Below, one piece after another: positions 14,184 to 20,935 of a DNA stretch of 20,935 nucleotides. Both the position numbers and the translations under genes were made by a program. The notes beneath the pieces were generated by a model. The model was not told where the DNA came from. It searched no databases and was given only the letters and a program-made list of their open reading frames with translations. Source of the DNA: CAYNNP01 sp964398215 (GTDB taxonomy: Bacteria; Planctomycetota; Planctomycetia; Pirellulales; Pirellulaceae); NCBI GenBank assembly GCA_964398215.1, contig CAYNNP010000110.1:1-20935 (forward strand), in the 5' to 3' direction. The stretch's first letter is position 1. Each line of letters opens with the position of its first letter.

Positions 14184-16064
14184 CTAGGCCTTTTTCAGTC
14201 CGAACAATTCTGGCTTTTGCATATCGGCCATTTGCTGTTTGACGTCGCTGCCATCTGGTGTCGCATCGCTGTCGATCTCAAACCACTCTTCTTCGTACTT
14301 CAGGTAACCACCTTCGCCCTTGGCGGCCTTTTTCAAAGCCACATTGGCGCCCAGCGCGATGACTGCATCGCCCATTGCTACCTCTGGATAGCAACGTGGT
14401 TGGTTCTCTCTGTCCGGATTGCGAATGCAATAGGCCCAGTGTTCGATTTCTTCGCGATAGCCACGGCTTGGTGGACCTGAGTCAGCAGCTTTGGCTTCTT
14501 GAGCGGCGTAGTCACCACTGGCACTGGTATCGAGCGCGTAGTTGTCATCGGTTTTCTTGACACCCGCTTTACTAGCCGTGTCGCTGTTTCGATAAAGATA
14601 CGCATCCGTTTCTTTCTCCAGAACCAATGTTCCTTTGCTACCCATGACGACTTCGCCCCAGCCACCGAACCCGTTGCCATTAATCGACGAGTAAGTAACC
14701 ACAACTTTCTTGTTGGGGTCAGTTTCGTAGCCAGCAACGCCCGCTTTGTCCTTGGGATAATCGTTCACTCGGTCGTAGTATCCGACATCGAAAGTTTCAG
14801 AATACTCCGGCCCAGGGAATTCGAACATGCAGTAGACGTGATCGCCAGCTTCACGATCCACTGGCATGATGTGTCGCCCACCAACGGCGTGAACCGAAAG
14901 CGGATGAACTTTCTTTTTGTCTCCACCTTTCTTATTGTCGTCTTTCAGGGCGCTCAGGAAGATGCTGACAGCGTCCAACTGGTGCGACCCTAGCTCCGCC
15001 ATCAGGCCGGCTCCAGTGCGTTCAAATAATCGCCAGCGATGGAATTCTTCCATTGCACCAAACATTCGGCCATCCACCTCAAACTTATCAGCGTAGCCAA
15101 AGTCTGCAGGGTTGATCGCTTTGTCAGCATCCCAAGCGGTCCACTGCGCGATTTGTGCGCGCCATTTTGCTTCGGATTCAATGTCCTTGGATGCAATCGC
15201 TTCGGCAAGTTTCTTTTGGCGATACTCTATATCCTTTTTGATTTTGTCAAACATTTTCCCGTTGGCCATTTTCTCGCCGCCCGGAATTGGCATCGACCAG
15301 CTATCACCACCGGGCAAATTACCACGGTGCCATTGCGCTCGAATGTGGTGGATCTGACCAAGCAATCCCCACTTGATCAAATTCACTGCATTGTCGTATT
15401 TGACGTTGTAGTGTCTTTGGTGGCCGGTGGCCAAGTGAATCGGATTGCCATTTTTGTCTCTTGACCCAGCAGCTATCCGCGCCATCGCTTTGCACTGCGC
15501 GACGTTATGCGCCATCAACTTTTCCGTCAACACGTGCAGTTTGCGTTCCATCGCCAGCGCGGCAACGGGTGCGTGCAACCACAGCGGCAGCGCGATAATC
15601 ACCGCTTCGATATCTTTGTCATCCAGGCAGGCCATGATGCCACCATTGGTCGAATCGTAAACCTTGACCTCACGACGCGCTTCCGCCTCGTCCTTGTAGC
15701 CAGCGACCTTCAGCAAACCTGGGCGTCGCCCCAGCGCGGCGGGACTACTGCAGTCACCATGGAATGCACGATGCTGGCTGAATGGGCGGATGTCGCAAAT
15801 CGCTTTGACATCGACGTACTCAGGGTTGCATCCGCCAATCAAAACGTTGCCTTCGTCGCCCGTTCCGATCACAGCAACGCGAACGGGATCTTGGACCTTG
15901 CCATACCCGAAATATGCGGCGCCCAGTCCGGCACCACTGACGACGCCTGCGGTTCCTAGTCCCCGTAAGAAATCGCGACGGTTCAGATCGTAGTAGCTTC
16001 CGACGGCGGAATAGTAGTTGTGTGCACCGACTTCGCGCTGATCGCTATCAAGCTTGTCTACCAT
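14184..16064 (-). CDS. Tat-exported Gfo/Idh/MocA family oxidoreductase
   Basis: This 626-residue NAD(P)-dependent oxidoreductase belongs to the Gfo/Idh/MocA family, which planctomycetes have in large numbers and which usually act on sugars or their derivatives. A twin-arginine signal (NRRDFLRGLG, Arg29-Arg30, then a hydrophobic stretch to about residue 54) predicts export of the folded, cofactor-loaded protein. The Rossmann fold follows (VRVAVIGTGDEG, residues 61-72), then the EKLMAHN segment at 181-187, the counterpart of the catalytic EKP lysine motif. The protein is longer than the usual 350-450 residues because of insertions around 265-330 and 385-500. A good Shine-Dalgarno (AAGAGGA, 16072-16078) lies 7 bases before the ATG. 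The upstream DoxX gene is 85 bases away on the same strand. The substrate is unknown. Confidence 0.93.
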   Translation of the reverse strand: MVDKLDSDQREVGAHNYYSAVGSYYDLNRRDFLRGLGTAGVVSGAGLGAAYFGYGKVQDPVRVAVIGTGDEGNVLIGGCNPEYVDVKAICDIRPFSQHRAFHGDCSSPAALGRRPGLLKVAGYKDEAEARREVKVYDSTNGGIMACLDDKDIEAVIIALPLWLHAPVAALAMERKLHVLTEKLMAHNVAQCKAMARIAAGSRDKNGNPIHLATGHQRHYNVKYDNAVNLIKWGLLGQIHHIRAQWHRGNLPGGDSWSMPIPGGEKMANGKMFDKIKKDIEYRQKKLAEAIASKDIESEAKWRAQIAQWTAWDADKAINPADFGYADKFEVDGRMFGAMEEFHRWRLFERTGAGLMAELGSHQLDAVSIFLSALKDDNKKGGDKKKVHPLSVHAVGGRHIMPVDREAGDHVYCMFEFPGPEYSETFDVGYYDRVNDYPKDKAGVAGYETDPNKKVVVTYSSINGNGFGGWGEVVMGSKGTLVLEKETDAYLYRNSDTASKAGVKKTDDNYALDTSASGDYAAQEAKAADSGPPSRGYREEIEHWAYCIRNPDRENQPRCYPEVAMGDAVIALGANVALKKAAKGEGGYLKYEEEWFEIDSDATPDGSDVKQQMADMQKPELFGLKKA

Positions 16065-16149
16065 TTGTAAATCCTCTTAATGAATGTGCGTCGCTAATCG
16101 ACGACTTTGTTGTATTGGTGTTTGTTGTGATTCAATCGGATGCGGTGGG

Positions 16150-16804
16150 TTAGTCTTCCGAAGGTCCGCCGCCCCATGTCTTGCGAATGGTCATGTGTAA
16201 AAAGTAATCGAGCCCACCGAATCGACCGGCACCTGTGGCAGCCAAAACGAGACAAGCCATCGCTTCGACCAACTGGTAATAGGTCGACCCTGGTCCACTG
16301 GTCGGTGGAAACGAACTCAGGAATACAGAGCCAAGAAATCCAGCTGCCAGTAACGCTGCGGCCGGAGTGAATAACCCGAACAACAGGCAAGCACCGATCG
16401 CAATGTCGAAATAGGGAACGACCTCATTGAGCAAATTGGTGTCAATCCGCTTGAGTGGCTTCTTCGTCAATTGGATAGGCGGATTCTTGGCAATCTGTTC
16501 GCTGGTCGCGATGCCCTTCAAGGTCGCTTCATAGTTATCCCAGACACTTTCGATCTCTGCAAAGATCGGTGTCAGTTTCGCTTTGTTCTCTTTCTTGACC
16601 GTGGCAATTTGTTCGAGAAGGCCGCCACCAGAACGTCCCTTGTCGGCCTCCATTTCTTGGATTCGTTTCAGGCCGAGGTTGTACTCGCGAAGTTCATCTG
16701 CGTTCGTTTCGACGATATTGACGATCAGGGCCTCGGCATTATCGAGTGCCTTTTTGACCTCTACCTGTTGGGCTTTCTCAAAACCGTAGTGTTTGATCAA
16801 TCGG
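16150..16804 (-). CDS. DoxX-family membrane protein, 5' part lost in assembly gap
   Basis: About 218 C-terminal residues are visible; the N-terminal part runs into the 100-N gap. The first part is hydrophilic and helical (KALDNAEALIVNIVETNADE, then ENKAKLTPIFAEIESVWDNY). The last 100 residues hold the DoxX-like membrane segments: FDIAIGACLLFGLFTPAAAL, then AAGFLGSVFLSSF, then YYQLVEAMACLVLAATGAG, ending GGGPSED. In planctomycete relatives the first DoxX membrane helix precedes the hydrophilic insert, so it probably lies in the gap. An open frame continues right of the gap to ATG 16956, but I see nothing family-like there and do not extend the gene across the gap. The gene precedes the Tat-exported oxidoreductase and may be co-transcribed with it. 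The biochemical role is unknown. Confidence 0.8.
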
Positions 16805-16904
16805 NNNNNNNNNNNNNNNNNNNNNNNNNNNNNNNNNNNNNNNNNNNNNNNNNNNNNNNNNNNNNNNNNNNNNNNNNNNNNNNNNNNNNNNNNNNNNNNN
16901 NNNN
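16805..16904. other. Assembly gap of 100 N (sequence genuinely missing)
   Basis: There are exactly 100 N. Unlike the gap at 14014-14113, the flanks share no more than a trivial CGG, so real sequence is missing and its length is unknown. The missing part must contain the 5' end of the DoxX-family gene and may contain more. Confidence 0.9.
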
Positions 16905-16951
16905 CGGAAATAAAACTATCTTCACTTAGTGTGGACTCCAAGAATGGTGGT

Positions 16952-16971
16952 CCCAAAACGATCGTTCGGGG
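16952..16971. promoter_or_regulatory. Palindrome, possible operator
   Basis: CCC, AA, AACGATCGTT, CG, GGG: a perfect 10-base palindrome flanked by a further three pairing bases on each side after two mismatches. It lies in the divergent region between the DoxX unit and dnaE. A regulator-binding site is possible, but there is only one copy here. Confidence 0.25.
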
Positions 16972-17333
16972 GAGGGAGGGAAACCGAAGGCGCGTTTGCC
17001 GTAATCACAGATTATGGTAGCCAGCTGCCAAAACGCCAAGCGAAAGGACCATGCCGCGCCGAATTGGATGCCGAATTTTCCGGATCCTTGAACATCAGGG
17101 CCCAGATTTCGGGCACTTTTACCGATTGCGTGCGGAATCGCGCCAAACCTCACCATTTAACGCAGCCACGCTGGCGATGCGTTGTGACCCCAAAACACGG
17201 ATTCAAATGGCCCAACATTGCCTGCCAATTGGGCAAGTCCACCAAGGCATGCGATTTTGCGACGCCAGACCTTCGACGGAAACGCTTCGCGCGTTCCACT
17301 GCGGACGGTACGCTTTGACAAACCGATCTGCCC

Positions 17334-17338
17334 AAGGA
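17334..17338 (+). promoter_or_regulatory. Shine-Dalgarno site that decides the dnaE start
   Basis: AAGGA stands 8 bases before the GTG at 17347, ideal spacing. The upstream in-frame ATG at 17218 would add 43 residues of no family similarity. This supports GTG 17347 as the true dnaE start. Confidence 0.7.
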
Positions 17339-17346
17339 TATCGCCC

Positions 17347-20300
17347 GTGACCGAAGCCACTGTAGCCGCCGCGACCCCACGACCATTTGTCCACCTTCAC
17401 TGCCACAGCCATTACAGTTTGCTGGACGGTGCCGGTGACATCGGACGCTTGATCAACCGAGCTGTCGATCATGGCATGAATGCGCTGGCTCTGACCGACC
17501 ATGGAAATCTGCATGGTGCGTTGGAATTCTACAACAAGGCGAAGGGAGCGGGCATCAATCCGATCATCGGGTACGAAGCCTACATCGCGCCGGGCAGTCG
17601 TTTCGATAAAGGCAACGCGGGTAGCAGCAAGGATGCCAGTTATCACCTCACGTTGTTGGCAAAGAATCGAATCGGTTTCAAAAATTTGATCAAACTTGCC
17701 AGCGCTGCGTCACTGGAAGGATTCTATTTCAAACCGCGAATTGACAAAGAGATCTTGGAGGCACATAGCGAGGGCATCGTGTGCCTGTCTGGCTGCGTGA
17801 GCAGTGAGTTCAGCCGAACAGTTTTGAAGGGTGTTGACACTGCTGAACACGAAAAGGAAGCTTGCGAAATCGCTTCCTGGTTTCAGAAAGTGTTTGACGA
17901 TCGTTACTTCATTGAAATCATGAATAACGATCTTGATATCCAGCGCATGCAGCTTGAAGGCGCTGTTCACGTTGCCAACAAAATGGGCATCCCGCTAGTT
18001 GCCACGAGCGACACACACTACGTGGATCCAGAGGATGCCGAAGCACAAGACATTATGTTGTGCATCAACACGGGCCGTTTCCGAACCGACACGTCGCGCA
18101 TGAAGATGGAGAATGATCAGTTCTTCTTGCGCAGTCCTGATCAGATGTACGAGAAGTTTCCGGGGCTGGAGGATGCTGTTTCTCGAAGCCAGGAAATTGC
18201 CAACACCGTCGATATCGATTTGGAACTTGGCAAATACTACTTTCCAAATTTTGACTGCCCGGATGAAAAGACACCCATCGTTTACTTGCGCGAACTGTGC
18301 GTGAAAGGTCTGCTGGAACGCTATGAAGGCGACGATGAGCGGATTATCGATGGTCAACTGAGCGATGAAGTCATTGCCCGATTGGATCGCGAATTGGGTG
18401 TCATCGAAAAACTGAATTACCCAACGTATTTTCTGATCGTTTGGGATTTTGTGATTCACGCAAAAGAAAAAGGCATCAATGCAACCGCGCGGGGCAGCGG
18501 TGTCGGAGCAATCGTTTGCTACGCGCTGTACATGTCACACGTCTGTCCGCTGCGGTATGACTTGCTGTTCGAGCGGTTCTTGGATGAGAGCCGAACAGAG
18601 CCGCCCGATATCGATATCGACTTTGAAAAAGAACGCCGGGTCGAAGTCATCGATTATGTTAAAGAACGTTACGGTCACGAAAACGTATGTCAGATCGGTA
18701 CGTTCGGTACTTTGGCGGCCCGGGCTGCGATCAAAGACACTGGTCGAGCCTTGGGGATTCCGCTTGCGCGCGTGAATCAAGTCACGGAAATGGTTCCCGA
18801 CGAACTGAAGATCACAATCAAGAAAGCGCTGCAAAAGAGCGCGGACTTGAAGGCTACGTTTGATGGCGATCCAGAGATCCGCGAACTGCTCAGCCTGGCA
18901 ATGAAAATCGAAGGCCTCGCACGAAACGTTGGTACGCACGCAGCCGCCGTCGTGATCGCGGACAAACCTTTGACGGAATATGTGCCACTTGGCCGCGTTC
19001 CCGGCAAACAGGATGTGATCACCCAGTGGTCGATGAATGACGTCGAGGCATCCGGTTTGCTGAAGATGGACTTTCTGGGACTGCGCAACCTGACAATGCT
19101 CAGTCGCAGTGTCCAGCTGATCGAACAGACGACTGGTAAAGTCGTTGATCCGCTGAAGTTCCCGCTTGATGATCGCGAGACCTACGCGCTGTTGCAACGT
19201 GGTGAAACCAAGGGCGTTTTCCAGTTGGAATCTGGCGGGATTCGCGACCTGCTATTGCGGATGAAGCCCGACCATTTCACCGACATCATCGCGACCGCAG
19301 CCCTCTATCGACCTGGCCCACTGGAAGGCGGCATGGTCGACGATTACGTGAATATCAAACACGGACGACAATCACCCGAATACAAACACCCGTTCTTAAA
19401 GGACATCTTGGAAGAAACCAACAGCGTGATGGTTTACCAAGAACAGGTGATGCGGATCCTGAACCGACTCGGGGGCGTGCCGCTTGCCAAAGCGTACACG
19501 TGTATCAAGGCGATTAGTAAAAAGAAAGAATCGCTGATCAATCAGAATCGCGAGATCTTTTTGGCCGGTGCCGTGGAAAATGGGCTTGGCCAAAAAGATG
19601 CCGAGGACATCTGGAATCTGATCGTAAAATTCGCTGGCTACGGTTTCAATAAATCGCACTCGACCGCATACGCACTTGTCGCTTTCCAAACGGCCTACCT
19701 GAAAGCACACTATCCGGTCGAGTTCATGGCGTCGCTACTCTCGAGCGATATTTCAGGCCGAAACTTCAAACGCAAAGACGCCATGGTCGAACACATGGAG
19801 GACTGCGACCGAATGGGCATCGAAGTCGTTGCCCCGGATGTGAACACAAGCGGCGCAGATTTTACTGTCGAAGGAAAACAGATCTTCTTTGCACTTTCAG
19901 CGATCAAAGGCTGTGGTGGTGCCACCGGCGTTTCAATCCAAGAAGAACGCGAAAAGAACGGGCCCTTCAAAGATATTTTTGACCTGTGCGAGCGTGTTGA
20001 CCCAAGCGCTTGTAACAAAAGCGCCGTAGAAACCTTGATCAAAGCCGGCGCGATGGACAGTTTCGGTGTTCACCGAAGCCAACTGCATGCCGTGATCGAA
20101 CGCGCCTTCCAGTCTGGTGCTGCCGTCCAAGCTGACAAGCAGAGTGGACAAGGCAATTTGTTTGATGCGTTCGGTGGCGACGAGGCCGAGCAAGAATCGA
20201 CTGCAGGAGTACCGCTTCCGGATATCGAAGAATGGCCGGATCGTGAGAAGCTTGGTTACGAAAAAGAGGTTCTAGGCTACTACTTGGATAGCCACCCGCT

Positions 20301-20904
20301 GGCCGAGTTTGAGCCTAAGTTATCGTCCTTCCGCACCCATACCTCTGACAAACTTTCTGACATCAAAGATCGTGGCGAAGTGATTGTTGGGGGCATGATC
20401 AGCTCGATTAAAATCGCACACACCAAGAACCCTAAACCCGGCGCTCCCAGCAAGTATGCAAACTTCGATCTCGAAGACATGCAGGGCGGTGTTCGATGCA
20501 TCATGTGGCCAAAGCAATTCGCAGACTGGGGCGACCGTGTTGAACCAGATGCGATTGTGATTGCGAAAGCCAAGGTTGATCGGCGCGGTGGTGGCGATGA
20601 AGTGAATTTGGTAATCGATGAACTGATTCCACTTGGTGAACTCGATTCGCGATACACACACGGGATGCGGATTCGCATCGACGAAAGCGAACATGACGAG
20701 GCAACTGTGATTCGGCTGCGAGAAATCTTGCGTGGCTACCCAGGTCAACAGGAACTGTTGTTCACAATGTCGCTGAATGAAGGCGAAACGGTCTACCTAA
20801 AGAGCAATAAATTTCGCGTCAAAGTCAACGAAGAAATGCGCAGCCGTGTCGACGATCTATTGGGCCCCGGCCACTACAAACTGCTAATGAGCCGACCACG
20901 TTAG
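17347..20904 (+). CDS. dnaE: DNA polymerase III alpha subunit (DnaE)
   Basis: This is the replicative C-family DNA polymerase, 1185 residues from the GTG start, the usual length for DnaE1. The N-terminal PHP domain begins at HLHCHSHYSLLDG (His16, His18). It keeps TDHGNLHG and ATSDTHYV, but IEIMNND has Asn where many relatives have a metal-binding His. The catalytic aspartates are Asp423 and Asp425 in PPDIDIDFE and Asp575 in LLKMDFLGL. The helix-hairpin-helix region follows, then a clamp-binding motif QGNLFDAFG from Gln935 and the C-terminal OB fold (EVIVGGMISSIKIAH onward). There is no DnaQ-like exonuclease insert, so it is not PolC. It appears to be a single gene; only 31 bases follow its stop. 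Confidence 0.96.
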   Translation: MTEATVAAATPRPFVHLHCHSHYSLLDGAGDIGRLINRAVDHGMNALALTDHGNLHGALEFYNKAKGAGINPIIGYEAYIAPGSRFDKGNAGSSKDASYHLTLLAKNRIGFKNLIKLASAASLEGFYFKPRIDKEILEAHSEGIVCLSGCVSSEFSRTVLKGVDTAEHEKEACEIASWFQKVFDDRYFIEIMNNDLDIQRMQLEGAVHVANKMGIPLVATSDTHYVDPEDAEAQDIMLCINTGRFRTDTSRMKMENDQFFLRSPDQMYEKFPGLEDAVSRSQEIANTVDIDLELGKYYFPNFDCPDEKTPIVYLRELCVKGLLERYEGDDERIIDGQLSDEVIARLDRELGVIEKLNYPTYFLIVWDFVIHAKEKGINATARGSGVGAIVCYALYMSHVCPLRYDLLFERFLDESRTEPPDIDIDFEKERRVEVIDYVKERYGHENVCQIGTFGTLAARAAIKDTGRALGIPLARVNQVTEMVPDELKITIKKALQKSADLKATFDGDPEIRELLSLAMKIEGLARNVGTHAAAVVIADKPLTEYVPLGRVPGKQDVITQWSMNDVEASGLLKMDFLGLRNLTMLSRSVQLIEQTTGKVVDPLKFPLDDRETYALLQRGETKGVFQLESGGIRDLLLRMKPDHFTDIIATAALYRPGPLEGGMVDDYVNIKHGRQSPEYKHPFLKDILEETNSVMVYQEQVMRILNRLGGVPLAKAYTCIKAISKKKESLINQNREIFLAGAVENGLGQKDAEDIWNLIVKFAGYGFNKSHSTAYALVAFQTAYLKAHYPVEFMASLLSSDISGRNFKRKDAMVEHMEDCDRMGIEVVAPDVNTSGADFTVEGKQIFFALSAIKGCGGATGVSIQEEREKNGPFKDIFDLCERVDPSACNKSAVETLIKAGAMDSFGVHRSQLHAVIERAFQSGAAVQADKQSGQGNLFDAFGGDEAEQESTAGVPLPDIEEWPDREKLGYEKEVLGYYLDSHPLAEFEPKLSSFRTHTSDKLSDIKDRGEVIVGGMISSIKIAHTKNPKPGAPSKYANFDLEDMQGGVRCIMWPKQFADWGDRVEPDAIVIAKAKVDRRGGGDEVNLVIDELIPLGELDSRYTHGMRIRIDESEHDEATVIRLREILRGYPGQQELLFTMSLNEGETVYLKSNKFRVKVNEEMRSRVDDLLGPGHYKLLMSRPR

Positions 20905-20935
20905 AAATAGTAAATGCCCACGTAGCGGAAGTCGT

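Larger units (their letters stand above)
16905..17346. other. Upstream region of dnaE without a convincing gene
   Basis: These 442 bases lie between the gap and the dnaE start. Open frames on both strands are present but have odd, arginine- and proline-rich compositions and no family resemblance. The stretch should hold the dnaE promoter and possibly the promoter of the DoxX-oxidoreductase unit on the opposite strand. A TTGACA at 17317-17322 is too close to the dnaE Shine-Dalgarno to make a convincing promoter. Confidence 0.5.

Noticed and set aside
16929..17318. 129-codon plus-strand frame upstream of dnaE
   Set aside because: Its composition is odd, no family resemblance is seen, and it overlaps the likely dnaE control region. 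I treat the region as non-coding.
18535..19197. 220-codon minus-strand open frame inside dnaE
   Set aside because: It is fully antisense to the conserved polymerase core, and its protein shows no recognisable motif.

Overview
The window looks like a chromosomal segment from a planctomycete of the Pirellulaceae type (Rhodopirellula and relatives). I base this on the flavour of the proteins: a twin-arginine Gfo/Idh/MocA oxidoreductase paired with a DoxX-family membrane protein, a ClpS with an acidic pocket, and an FHA-linked class III cyclase. A Rhodopirellula-like intergenic repeat at the left edge agrees with this. GC content is moderate. Two runs of exactly 100 N show that it is a draft scaffold. 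Almost everything is housekeeping or core metabolism. I see no CRISPR array, insertion sequence, phage gene, rRNA or tRNA.

Layout. (1) 82-3873, minus strand: a compact hisS - AlkD-like DNA glycosylase - hisC - hisB transcription unit. Histidyl-tRNA synthetase sits at its head and two histidine biosynthesis genes at its tail. (2) 3874-4290: a possible 52-residue basic small protein on the plus strand converges on rpmJ (ribosomal protein L36, zinc-ligand-poor type); both end at one bidirectional terminator. (3) 4445-5935, plus strand: larC, the nickel-pincer cofactor synthase, carrying a C-terminal domain that closely resembles the C-terminal domain of translation initiation factor IF3. This is the most unusual object in the window. 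(4) 5971-8700, minus strand: an M20 metallopeptidase gene followed by serS, converging on larC at a shared hairpin terminator. (5) 8701-11966, plus strand: a 300-base region with several potential RNA structures, then clpS, mtaB and a secreted protein of unknown function, closed by a terminator. (6) 12092-13891, plus strand: an FHA / GAF-like / class III nucleotide cyclase whose usual substrate-selecting lysine position is aspartate. (7) 13892-14183: a long inverted repeat between convergent genes, and an assembly gap flanked by an exact 55-base duplication. (8) 14184-16804, minus strand: a Tat-exported oxidoreductase preceded by a DoxX-family gene whose 5' part is lost in the second gap. (9) 16905-20904, plus strand: an upstream region and the complete gene for the replicative DNA polymerase III alpha subunit (dnaE), probably starting at a GTG.

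Functionally, two aminoacyl-tRNA synthetases, L36, the tRNA methylthiotransferase MtaB, ClpS and DnaE make this an information-processing neighbourhood. The LarC fusion to an IF3-like domain is intriguing in that setting, but any functional link is inference.
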